From positions 51,103 to 115,102 of the forward strand of contig UESW01000073.1 in assembly GCA_900491605.1 (NCBI GenBank): a stretch of DNA of 64,000 nucleotides, written 5' to 3'. The translations under genes and the position numbers were made by a program. The notes beneath the pieces were generated by a model that made no database searches, was not told the DNA's origin, and saw only the letters and a list, made by a program, of their open reading frames with translations. Position 1 is the stretch's first letter. Every line of letters starts with the position of its first letter. Positions 11,841 to 21,969 of the stretch are shown one piece after another. The stretch is from Calamus simplicifolius. Taxonomy: Eukaryota; Streptophyta; Magnoliopsida; Arecales; Arecaceae.

Positions 11841-12360
11841 AGGGATGGCAAAGCCATGATCCGAGGCGGCCTTATCTGTCCCCATTTCTATTGGAAAAAA
11901 TCTTTTCATTCTTTGCCCTGTTAAGCTGTTATAGTTAACAGGGTGAGGACGAAGATACCCGACCGGATAAATGGTTACCCATTTGGTCATTTATAAAAAA
12001 ATAAAATTATTTTATTAAATTTATATTTTACTGAAAGCTTAAAAAATGACAAAGAGATTCAAATGTATTTTACTAAGATTTTTTAGTATATATTTTTTAC
12101 TTATTTTTAATTTTTAATTTATATATATATAATTTAAATATATTATATTAAAGCTAACGGGATGAAGAGGGATAAACAAGGATGGGGTAGAGGATACCGA
12201 TCGGAGGATTCCCTGTTTACCCGTCCCTCGGCTGTTTACCTATTTAGGTATTAAATGGGTAATTTTTGTACCCGTTAAGCTGTTTAGATTATGGATTCTT
12301 TGATCCGTTAGAAACGACACCAGTTGGATAAACGGCTAAATGAAAAAAAATGCCATCCCT
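11841..12360. mobile_element. short TIR element (hAT-like MITE)
   Basis: The segment begins AGGGATGGCA and ends TGCCATCCCT, a perfect 10-bp terminal inverted repeat around 520 bp of AT-rich DNA with no coding capacity. Terminal 'GGGATGGCA' and inner 'acccgttaagctgttta'-type subterminal motifs on both sides are typical of small non-autonomous plant hAT elements. An 8-bp target duplication is not convincing: the flanks CACATGCA and TGTATGCA match at 5 of 8 when shifted by one base. Confidence 0.7.
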
Positions 12361-12541
12361 ATGTATGCAGGGCTAAGCGTAGGCGATTTCTAGGCATAAT
12401 CGCCCAACGGTTGGCGCATGCACGCACGAGTGGAAGCGGGTCGTAACCGCTAGGCAGTTGGTGAAACCGCTTGGGCATGTGATCGCTAGGCATGATCGCT
12501 CGATGGTTGATGCATGTGCGCATTAGCGGGAGCTGGGTGTA
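12361..12541. other. GC-rich flank with repeated GGCGAT/ATCGCC motifs
   Basis: The stretch repeats 'gcgatttctaggcataatcgcc' and 'gatcgctaggcatgatcgct', which are imperfect palindromes, and contains 'taaccgctaggcagtt'. The last motif recurs at 39425 ('taaccgctaggcaatt') on the other side of the hAT element, so the two flanks belong to one older repeat type. No gene is seen. Confidence 0.5.
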
Positions 12542-12549
12542 CCCACCAG
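12542..12549. repeat. left target-site duplication of the hAT element
   Basis: CCCACCAG here matches CCCACCAA at 39114-39121 at 7 of 8 bases. Eight base pairs is the standard hAT target-duplication length. Confidence 0.7.
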
Positions 12550-13714
12550 TAGGATTGGCAATGGGGAGAGTCAGGAACGGGGATGGCCCCTCCGTTCCCC
12601 ATACCCATTTATTAACCTCATCCCCATCCCCATCCCCATCATCAACGGGTATGAAATTTCAATCCTCGTCTCTGTACCCTCTGGGGAATGGGGATTCTCA
12701 TCCCCGCCCCATACCCGTCCAAATGAAAATTTAAAAAGTCATATTTTATGGTGACAGTCTATATAAGGGGATGACAAAATTTAGAACAGAAAAAGAGGCT
12801 TTAACAAGAAGTTGATAGGATTAGATTATATAAGCAAAGTCCAATTGTGGAGACACTTTTTATTAACTAAAAATACTAAGTTCAAGGCTCAAGCATTCAG
12901 TTATTACAAATGCATTATTACATATGCATAATTATAGAAAAGTCTTCTTGTAACTCTATTTAAATACTCCCATGCGAAGCCATGATTTTAAGAAAGTAGA
13001 ATCATATATATACATAGGTAACACAACATGGAAAACATTAATAACACAAACCTAAGAATTGTAACCTAATGAAATAATAAGCTAAACTGCTATGAAAGAG
13101 CAACTCTTATGGCTCTACTTTCCTCAGCTAAATTGAGTATACTTCAATTATATTATGACTTCCTCTATCTTAAGGTAGCTATTCATTTTTTTGTTTGGAT
13201 TAAAAAGAAAAGTTTAGGATAGGGCTGTCCCAGCCCCGGTAAGCTTTTATTTACTAAAATTATGTATAGTTTAGGAGAGCATTTGACCTCCAATAAACTT
13301 CAAATTAGCACGATAGAAATTTTAAATGATTCAATATTACAAAACCAACTGGATGAGTATCCCCATCAAACCAATGCTCCAAAATATAAACACTAAAGGC
13401 AACAATTTGCTCCATAGAAATTTAAAGAAAAATAATAAGAATGACTTGACAGAATCGACCACTTGAAGGCATAACCATCGAGTTCCATCTTTTGCTTTAT
13501 CAATTCTTGATCTTGAGTTTGGAAACCCTGACTTTCTGCAAAAAAAAAAAAATCACATTTAAGAATATTTAAAATATTGTGTCCTGATTCCAATTAAATT
13601 TAGAAAAAAATCTATCTTATCAGTGTCAATATCCTCATTCAACACGCAATCTGCTATTTCTCCCATAACTCCAATCATACCACCTATACGGAAAGAAAAA
13701 CTAATAAATAAATC
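12550..13714. other. 3' non-coding part of the hAT element
   Basis: The outer 180 bp is rich in 'ccccatcccc' and 'ggggatgg' subterminal motifs. The rest is AT-rich with no coding signal I can support. A frame at 13393-13593 has no similarity to the transposase. Confidence 0.6.
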
Positions 13715-13719
13715 TCAAC

Positions 13720-15779
13720 ATATACATATAAAAATAAAAATGATGAATAAGTCGTTATACATACTCCTTTTTTCAGCAGCCCACAACCAATTTTGAGTAC
13801 ACATAATAGCTTCCATAGTGTTTGAATGTAATCTACTGCGATGAGGACTTATGATTCTTCCATTAGTACTAAATGCAGACTCATAAGCTACTGTAGACAC
13901 AGGAATAGAAAATATATCTCGAGCAATGACTTGCAATGCAAAAAATTTCATTTCATACACCTTCCATCAATTTAAACATCAAAATCTGGATTAAATGGCA
14001 CTTCATCCTCTTCTAAGTAGAAGTCCAACTCTGATTTAGAAGATCCATTCTTTTGTTTTTTCTTTTGCCTCAAATACAACTCAAAAGTAAATGTGTTACT
14101 GCTGCCAAAAGTCAATGAATCTATATGGACTGCACTAGTATCTTTTAAGCTTGATTTTCGTGATTGTTACTCATTTATCAAATCAAGACAAAAACGTCGA
14201 ATCTTACCCACATGGACAAAACTCTCCAAACCAAAAAAGACAATCAAAATAAAATTTGACCAAAGACATCTTGTATCTAGGATCCAAAATAATAGCAACT
14301 TCCATGACAGCATGAATCATATTCCAATATTTATCAAATTTTTTCAACATGTTTTCTGCCATAGACTGTATCACTTTACTTGGAGAGGACTTCCACTCTA
14401 TCAATGCAAGTTTGATTTCACAAATTTTTGGGAAAAATAAGTTTGCAGTAGGATACTTTGTTCCAGAAAATATTAATGTGATTTCATTGAACAATTGTAA
14501 CTTCTCATAAACTTTTCTTGCAAATCTCCATTCCTCTTCACTAGGGCAATCAAAATAATGCGGTTCTTTGATTCTTTTCAATCGACAAAACACTTCTTTA
14601 TAAAAAATTACCATTTGTAGCATTAAAAAGGTCGAATTCCACCTAGTTGGACAATCAAGGCTCAAGCATTTAGTGATACTAACCTTCATTTGCTTTGCAA
14701 TTTCTTCAAATCTCTCCTTCCTTTTTGGTGTAGCAGTCCAATGGCAAACACTATCCCAAATTTTTTTAATCCCAACTTTAATTACATCCAAACCTTTTTA
14801 ACAATCAAATTCAAAATATGAGCAGCACAACACATATGCAAAAAATTACTATGACCTAACAAATCATCTTCATCCAATTTAGATCTTATTAACTCGATCA
14901 TAGCAACATTTGTAGTGCAATTATCGAAAGTAATAGACACTTTGCGGTCCAAATTCTATTTTAAAAGGTAATTCATTATCACTTCAGATAAAACTGAACT
15001 TGTGTATGGACAAGGCACATAAACAAACCTAGATAAATTAAATTTTAGTTATTAAAATATAATCACTAACCTTATGACTATAAAATAAATATAATAAAAT
15101 AATATCATTTAAAACATACCTTAAAACTCGACTTTGAAGAACCCAAGAATCATCAATAAAGTGAGCTGTTATGACCATAAATCCTCTCTTCTGATTGCTA
15201 GACATCCACATGTCTGTTGTTATTGTTGAAAATCAATCTTTCTGCCTTCTCTCTCTCAATATCATATATTTTTAGAATATCGCTCTTCACGGTATTTCTA
15301 GAAGGCATTATGAACACTGGTTGTAAAGCTAGTGCAAACCTTCTAAAACCGATATGTTCCACAATAGAGAGAGGGTACCCATGAAGAATAATAGCCTTAG
15401 CAAGTTCTTGTCTCTCACACTCCTGATCAAATGAGTATTTAGATATCGTCCCTTTGTTGCCAGATTGAAAATTAGGAACAATGTGTTGTTGTTAAGGATC
15501 TTTTCTTCGTCGAAATATACAAGAGTTTGAATTATTCTTCAGATGCGTCGTCCCATTTTTTGAACTAGCAACTAATAATTTACCACAGTAATTGCATTTT
15601 GCCTTATGCGCTTCATTAACTTCATGCTGTGTAAAATGGTTCCATACCTCATTTTTGGTTCTAGTTTTCTTTCCTGACACAATATTTATTCCTTGTGAAG
15701 TTGGGGCCTTATTTGTTTGATTCACTGTTTCTTCAGTCTCAATATGAGTCTCTTCAATTGTATCCATTTGTCTCTTCAA
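13720..15779 (-). pseudogene. hAT transposase, RICESLEEPER type, degenerate
   Basis: An N-terminal BED zinc finger is seen at 15500-15690, with 'VWNHFT' and 'C.YCGK....SSKNGTTHLK'. The middle, hAT-like RNase-H fold reads through 15120-15480 with 'TTDMWMSSNQKRGF' and continues at 14204-14791 with 'CPTRWNSTFLMLQ' and 'LDPRYKM'. The C-terminal dimerisation domain is at 13760-13930, with 'IPVSTVAYESAFST.GR' and 'MCTQNWL'. An intron with GT-AG borders (about 15029-15120) separates two in-frame pieces. Frame changes near 14815 and 15225, and loss of the usual segment just before the dimerisation domain (about 13965), show that it is inactive. hAT transposases cut and paste DNA flanked by short TIRs. 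Confidence 0.88.
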
Positions 15780-16200
15780 TTCAAATTAGTTGCTTGATAG
15801 ATGTAATGGATGTACTTTTTTAGTTGGTGGTTGTTTGACCTCACTAATCCTGCATTTAGTTGGTCAAGAAATTATGAGAACTGCGATAAAGTAAAGGTAA
15901 TAAACATTGGTTTTAAGTATTTGCATTGAAGATTTAGTTGGTCAAAAACTTTGTCCCAACCCAATAAAAATGCATAAGAAAGAAAGTGGAAATTTGCATT
16001 GAAAACTTAATGCATGGCACCTGTGCATGCATACAGAACCAAGCTACAAGCTATTGTATTCAACAAACAAAATTAAAATTATATTGGCATCTGATCAAAC
16101 TTTGAAGAACTTAAAAGTAAAGAAATATAAGATTTCAACCAGGCAGATGCTTTAGAAACTCGCATTTCAGATTGTTTATTTAGGAAAAGTATTGAGGCTT
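15780..16200. other. 5' leader region of the hAT transposase
   Basis: This AT-rich, non-coding DNA lies upstream of the transposase start. It continues across Gypsy B at 37400. No TATA box can be picked with confidence. Confidence 0.5.
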
Positions 16201-16205
16201 ACAAG
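16201..16205. repeat. left target-site duplication of Gypsy B
   Basis: ACAAG here is identical to 37395-37399. Confidence 0.95.
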
Positions 16206-16483
16206 TGATGACGCTCAATCACCTATCCTGGACGTCGTGAACGGGATGCTGCTCCAAGCTCTTCTTCACCAGGTTACCCAGAGAAAAGTCCCGGGACCGG
16301 AGAGGGTTTTCCGATGGAACCCTCCGACGCCCAAGTTAGCAACTGAGGTCACAGCTGAAGAGGGGCTCGAGTGAGCCCTTTTTAGTATGAGAAAGGAGGT
16401 TTCAGGGAGGAGGAATTCCTTCCTGGACGCTAAGGCAGCGATTTTGGGGATTATCGCGCATACCTATTTGGTGAGTGGATTCA

Positions 16484-16494
16484 CCTTTTTATAG
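16484..16494 (-). promoter_or_regulatory. TATA box of the Gypsy B LTR
   Basis: CTATAAAAAGG on the minus strand is a good plant TATA box, and the same sequence is at 35926-35936 in the 5' LTR. Transcription of the element would start a few tens of bases toward lower coordinates. Confidence 0.7.
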
Positions 16495-16749
16495 GGGTTA
16501 ACCCTAGCATGATCACGTGGGATTGCGTGAGGAGGGGATGTCTGCGGAGTTCAGTTGCGTGAATCTGCGCTGGTTGGTGGGTCCTGTCCCATCGGAAAGG
16601 AAGAAAGCGGCGGTTGGTGGGCTAAGTCCCATCAGCCAGTGGGGCTGTCGGGTTGTCGGATCTGGCGCTGTTGGGCGGCACACGTCAGAGAGGCGGTTTC
16701 TTGAACCGCTGGGGCTGATCTGGTGGGAACTGGGACACCTTGACCCTCC

Positions 16750-17735
16750 CAGGGAAGTCGAGGCTGGACCCGGCTGGCCAGGAGCAGCCGGGGCCAACTC
16801 GGCGGGGTTGGAGACGCCGGGGCCAAGAGGGGCCGGCCAGGAATGACCGGGGCTGACTCGGCGGGCTCAGAGATGCCGAGGGCAAGAAGGGCCGACCAGG
16901 AAGGGTCAGGGCCGACATGGCGGGCTTAAAGACGCCGAGGGTCGGCTAGGAGAGTGCCGGGGCCGATTGGGAGGTGCCGGGGCCGGCTGGGAAATGCCGG
17001 GGCCACCTAGCTTGGAGACGTAGGGGGCCAGCTAGGAGAGTGCCGGGGCTGACTGGGAGGTGACGGGGCTGGCTGGAAAGTGCCGAGGCCACCTATCTTG
17101 GAGATGTAGGGGGCCAGCTAGGAAGATGTCGGGGCCGACTGGGAGGTGCCGGGGCCGGCTGGGAAGTGCTGGGGCCGCATAGCTTGGAGACGTAGGGGGC
17201 CGGCTAGGAAGATGCCGGGCCGGCTGGGAAGGTGCCGGGGCCGGCTGGGAAGTGCCGGGGCCGCCTGGCTTGGAGGCGTAGGGGGCCAGCTAGAAAGATG
17301 CCGGGCCGCTTGGGAAGGTGTCGGGGCCGGTTAGGAAGTGCCGGGGCCGGCTGGAAAGTGTCGGGGCCGCCTGGCTTGGAGGTGCCGGCCTTAGAGGTAT
17401 CGGCCTTTGGGGCCATCGGCCTTGGAGGTGTCGGCCTTTGGGTCCGTCGGTCTTGGAGCCGTCGGTCTTGGAGGTGTCGGCCTTTGGGGCCGTCGGCCTT
17501 GGAGGTGTCGGCCTTTGGGGCCGTCGGCCTTGGATCCATCGGTCATGGAGGTGTCGGCCTTGGAGCTGTCGGTCATGGAGGTGTCGGCCTTTGGGGCCAT
17601 CGGTCTTGGAGCCGTCGGTCATGGAGGTGTCGGCCTTTGGGGCCGTCGGTCTTGGAGATGTCGGCCTTTGGGGCCGTCGGTCTTGGAGCCGTCGGTCATG
17701 GAGCCGTCGGCCTTGGAGGTGTCGTGGACGTTGAG
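16750..17735. repeat. U3 minisatellites in the Gypsy B 3' LTR
   Basis: The first part (to about 17375) repeats 'gccggggccggctgggaagtg' and 'gagacgtagggggcc'. The second (17380-17730) repeats a unit of about 30 bp, 'ttggaggtgtcggcc' plus 'tttggggccgtcggtc'. Long open frames on both strands here come from the lack of stop codons in the repeat and are not genes. Confidence 0.92.
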
Positions 17736-17858
17736 GTCGAAGTGGGCCGTGGCCGATGCCAAGATCAAGGTGGGGCGCGGCCAACGTTGAGACCGACGCC
17801 GTTGTCAAGGTGGGTCATCCAAAAATTTTATTTTTCATGGGGTCAACTGGCTCCATCA

Positions 17859-17870
17859 AATGCCCCCCAT
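17859..17870 (-). other. polypurine tract of Gypsy B
   Basis: The minus strand reads ATGGGGGGCATT immediately before the 3' LTR. Confidence 0.85.
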
Positions 17871-18124
17871 ACTCCTTGAGCTTGCGTGCCCCGCATCAGC
17901 TAAGCTAAAGGAGTGTAGAACTTTTACCATGGCATCTACTCTTTCGTGTTAACTTCAACCATGATTCCTTCTAGGCGGGGAAACCCCTTTCCTCTTGCGC
18001 TGCCTTGTATGGACGTCTGCGTGCCTTCTTTGGCTAGCTGAGGGCGGCTAGTAATCCTCTCCCACCGCGGAGTCTGGAAGTCTTTTGAACCCCGGAGGGT
18101 GACCTGAGAGCTGAGAGTCGTCAG

Positions 18125-19546
18125 GTTCCTTTTGAACCGCCTCGGGGGTGTGGGAACCGCTGCGAGGGGACTCACCGAGTAAGGAGCCTTTAGGGCCTTA
18201 ACCTACTCGGGGGCACCGCTATGCCGGGGCCGAGTGGTGTCCCGTGGGCCGCGATGCCAATGAGCTCCTTTTCAACCATCTTGGGGGTTTGTGTGCCGCC
18301 CAAGTGGTGACTCAACCGGGCACGGAGCCTTTAGGGTCTTAACCTACTCGGGGGCACTGCTGTGCCGGTGCCGAGTGGTGTCCTATGGGCCGTGATGCCA
18401 GTGAGCTCCCTTTGAACCATCTTGGAGGTTTGTGTGCCGCCCAAGTGGCAACTCAGCCGGGTATGGAGCCTTTAGGGTCTTAGCCTACTCGGGGGCACCG
18501 CCGTGCCAGGGCCGAGTGGTGTCCCGTGGGCCACGATGCCAGTGAGCTCCTTTTGAACCATCTTGGGGGGTTTGTGTTCCGCCCAAGTGGCGACTCAGCC
18601 GGGTACGGAGCCTTTAGGGTCTTAACCTACTCGGGGGCACCGCCGTGCCGGGGCCGAGTGGTGTCCCGTGGGCCGCGATGCCAGTGAGCTCCTTTTGAAC
18701 CATCTTGGGGGTTTGTGTGCCGCCCAAGTGGCGACTCAGCCGGGTAAGGAGCCTTTAGGGTCTTAACCTACTCGGGGGCACCGCCGTGCCAGGGCCGAGT
18801 GGTGTCCCGTGGGCCGCGATGCCAGTGAGCTCCTTTTGAACCATCTTGGGGGTTTATGTGCCGCCCAAGTGGCGACTCAGTCGGGTACGGAGCCTTTAGG
18901 GTCTTAACCTACTCGGAGGCACCGCCGTGCCGGGGCCAAGTGATGTCCCATGGGCCGCGATGCCAGTGAGCTCCTTTTGAACCATCTTGGGGGTTTGTGT
19001 GCCGCCCAAGTGGCGACTCGGTCGGGTACGGAGCCTTTAGGGTCTTAACCTACTCGGGGGCACCGCCGTGCCGGGGCCGAGTGGTGTCCCGTGGGCTGCG
19101 ATGCCAGTGAGCTCCTTTTGAACCATCTTGGGGGTTTGTGTGCCGCCCAAGTGGTGACTCAGCCGGGTATGGAGCCTTTAGGGTCTTAACCTACTCGGGG
19201 GCACCGTCGTGCCGGGATAGAGTGGTGTCTCATGGGCTGCGATGCCAGTGAGCTCCTTTTGAACCATCTTGGGGGTTTGTGTGCCGCCCAAGTGGCGACT
19301 CAGCCGGGTACGGAGCCTTTAGGGTCTTAACCTACTCGGGGGCACCGCCGTGCCGGGGCCGAGTGGTGTCCCGTGGGCCGCGATGCTAGTGAGCTCCTTT
19401 TGAACCATCTTGGGGGTTTGTGTGCCGCCCAAGTGGCGACTCAGCCGGGTACGGAGCCTTTAGGGTCTTAACCTACTCGGGGGCACCGCCGTGCCGGGAC
19501 CGAGTGGTGTCCCGTGGGCCGCAATGCCAGTGAGCTTCTTTTGAGA
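18125..19546. repeat. 141-bp tandem array in the 3' region of Gypsy B
   Basis: The landmark 'gagctccttttgaacc' recurs at 18262, 18403, 18544, 18686, 18827 and onward every 141-142 bp, giving about ten copies that differ by few bases. The array starts about 265 bp from the polypurine tract and stops about 90 bp before the recognisable integrase C-terminus. The part 'ccttttgaa........gggggttt' also occurs in the 136-bp unit of Gypsy A. Confidence 0.95.
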
Positions 19547-19635
19547 GACTTGGTCCTTAGACGTAAAGGAAAACAGGCTGTCACACCTGAGAGGGCTTCC
19601 TTTATTGCTCAAGCTCCAGGGAAATACATCATTGA

Positions 19636-19795
19636 TAATATTGGCAGAGGTTATCCGCATTCCAGGTACGTGAAATGGGCTTCCCGTCAAGCTCTTCTAG
19701 TTTGTATGCCCCCTGGTGGAACGCCTCGGCGACGCGGTAGGGACCTTCCCAGTTGGGGGATAGCTTGCCTCCCTCGGTAGGTTTGGATACCTCGG
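19636..19795 (-). pseudogene. C-terminal end of Gypsy B integrase, cut off by the copia element
   Basis: The minus strand encodes the conserved tail seen also in Gypsy A and C (Lys-Leu-Ser-Pro-Asn followed by Trp-Glu-Gly-Pro-Tyr-like residues). It is the continuation of the frame at 30327-31001, from which the copia element separates it. CTCGG (19791-19795) is the left copy of the copia target duplication. Confidence 0.8.
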
Positions 19796-20673
19796 TGTTG
19801 GCCCAGATGACAACCCAAGAGGGGGGGGGGTGAATTGGGTTCTTAAAAAATTAGCCTTTTAAAAATGTTTGCTTAATAAGAATGAAGGCAATAGCAATGC
19901 AAATACCAAGTGCAGTGAATAAAACAGAGATAGAGAAAGAGTCAATGAAAGCACGGCAAACACAAAGAGTTTATAGTGGTTCGGTGTATCCAACACCTAC
20001 GTCCACTCCCAAGATTCACTTGGGTCCACACTATAATCACCCTAGATTACAGCAGAGTTGTTTTACAAGCTCACAACTCAAACTTATTGTTTTCCGGGCG
20101 CACAACGAACCCAGCTGGTTTTCAAGGGCTCACCAGCACAAAAACCCCTAACCCAAGCTTGACCAAGCTTGAACCGAGGTAAGACTACCTCAACTAGTTC
20201 AATCCCCCAGATTGAACTAGACACAAAGAATAGAAGTATTGTTTTTCAGTTATAAAGCTCCTCAATGAGCAGATAAACAAATATAAGAATAAAGTTTAGA
20301 AAAGCCTGATTTGCAGATGGTTGGCTTATGAGCTTTTCTTCTTTTCCTCTTCTTCTTGCTAGATTGAATCAAGCCTCAGCTCGATTCTTCACGTTGAAGC
20401 AGTTGAGAAGGTTTTGAGCTTTTTCTTCTTTTCTTCGAAAGTTGAAAATCTTTTGATTTGCTCTTGAATAGCTCTTGGATTTTCTTCTGAAGCTTCCTTG
20501 GATTGTTGAGCTTGAACACAGAAGGAGCTTCCTTTGATTTCACACTCTTTCTTTCACTCTATTTTGAATCACGGATTTTTTCAAATGAAGCTCTATTTTT
20601 TTAATTTTTCTTTTCTTTTCTCTTGAAATGAATATCTCTCTGTTTGTATATCTTTGATTTGAAAACGGCTTCT

Positions 20674-20683
20674 CTATTTATAG
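20674..20683 (-). promoter_or_regulatory. TATA box of the copia LTR
   Basis: CTATAAATAG on the minus strand is a canonical plant TATA box. The other LTR has it at 29528-29537. It lies between the GTCGACTC cluster (upstream) and the R/U5 part. Confidence 0.75.
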
Positions 20684-20785
20684 ATTCTGCAAAAATATAG
20701 CCGTTAGAAACAAAAAAAAATAGCCGTTAATCGAAAATCTTACCGTTGATGCTGAGTTGGCATTCGAAAAATTTTGCCAGATTTG

Positions 20786-21112
20786 CTGGAGTCGACTCAT
20801 GCTTTTCCCGAGTCGGCTCGAGGTCGTGATACCAAAAATAGAAATGTTCAGAAAGTCAAAGGGTCGACTCATCAAAAATGAAGTGTCGACTCCTGACAGT
20901 CGGGGGTCGACTCATGAAAAGTTGGGGGTCGACTCGCGAAGTGCTCAGAAAAACACACCTCTGGTGTCTGAGCGGAGTCGACTCGCACAGTCATGGAGTC
21001 GGCTCGACAGAATCGGGGTCGACTCGAGAAATTACGTGGGTCGACTCGAGACAGACAGTTATTTCTGTACTCTGAGTGGAGTCGACTCTGAAACTCAAGA
21101 GTCGGCTCCGGA
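20786..21112 (-). promoter_or_regulatory. U3 cluster of palindromic GAGTCGACTC motifs, 3' LTR
   Basis: About twelve copies of gagtcgactc, gggtcgactc or gagtcggctc are spaced 15-50 bp apart, starting about 100 bp upstream of the TATA box. The spacers differ, so this is a motif cluster and not a simple tandem repeat. The position suggests an enhancer or protein-binding array. That role is inferred. Confidence 0.65.
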
Positions 21113-21470
21113 ACGTATCAAAAATCAGAAAGTTTTCTGATTGACTTTAAATTCGTTCCAGATTCATTTTAAATCATTATTTTGACTTGAATATAATAAA
21201 ATTGACATTAAGAATCAATTCAAGAATGTTCCAAAAACTCATTGATTAATATATAAAAGTATTGAATTTCTTTTTGAAAGCTTAAACATTGAACATGAAG
21301 TTACTTTCAGTTTGATTAAAGTTATACTTTAACATTCTCATTCATTGTTCTAAATAAATTCATTGCTCATGTAAATAAACTCATTACATCTTTTAATGTA
21401 CTCATGGCTTTTGGTAATCATCAAAATCAATAAGATTGGGGCATATAATTTTTCAACAAACTCCCCAACA

Positions 21471-21485
21471 ATCTCCCCTTTTTGA
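21471..21485 (-). other. polypurine tract of the copia element
   Basis: The minus strand reads AAAAAGGGGAGAT directly before the 3' LTR. Confidence 0.85.
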
Positions 21486-21969
21486 TGATGACAAAAACAT
21501 GAGTTTATGCATGATTGATTGTGAATTTATTTTGATTTCATAAAAAGGCTTAGGCTCCCCCTGAATGAGGTAGCTCCCCCTATGAAACTTAAATAAATAT
21601 CCCATCTCATTCATTCAATCATTTTAATATCATTTGATTAATCAATTTCTCCATATGCATATACAGTTATAAAACTATAAAACTCTCCCCCTTTTTTGTT
21701 ATCAACAAAAAGGTAGAGAAGCAATAAACATTATCATTCATTCATTCAAGATTTGATTTAACAAAATCATTCATTCATTGATAATAGGAAGAAATACATT
21801 GAGTATTCAAAAAGATAATTCATTACATCAAAGTGTCAAATACATCAAAGTGTCTAATACATTGATACCAAAATGTAAAACATAACATTAACTTCAATAC
21901 ATTGCAAGGACTGAATATCTAATACATTAAAAATGAGTCCTAACAATCCTAGTCAAATGATCAATTATG
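21486..21969. other. non-coding spacer between the envelope-like ORF and the polypurine tract
   Basis: This is AT-rich DNA with runs of 'attcattcatt' and 'aatacatt'. No gene is seen. Confidence 0.6.

Larger units (their letters stand above)
16206..17858 (-). repeat. 3' LTR of Gypsy B
   Basis: This LTR of 1653 bp matches 35648-37394. It contains the shared motif 'accctccgacgcccaagttag' near 16319 and a TATA box on the minus strand (CTATAAAAAGG, 16484-16494). Above that box lie two kinds of GC-rich minisatellite. Confidence 0.95.
19796..21470 (-). repeat. 3' LTR of the copia element
   Basis: This LTR of 1675 bp starts TGTTGG and ends CCAACA beside the polypurine tract. It matches 28641-30326 almost base for base. 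It carries a TATA box at 20674-20683 and a cluster of GTCGACTC motifs at 20786-21112. Confidence 0.96.

Noticed and set aside
16513..17879. Gly/Arg/Pro-rich frames of up to 215 residues on both strands
   Set aside because: They lie wholly in the U3 minisatellites of the Gypsy B LTR and recur in the other LTR (35980-37282).
18125..19546. Regular repeats with spacers, superficially CRISPR-like
   Set aside because: The 141-bp units are head-to-tail without unique spacers, in a plant retrotransposon and with no cas genes. The 136-, 97- and 48-bp arrays fail for the same reason.
20786..21140. Plus-strand frame of 127 residues with 'VDSR..' repeats in the copia LTR
   Set aside because: It is the translation of the GTCGACTC motif cluster. 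The same frame appears at 29655-29996 in the other LTR.
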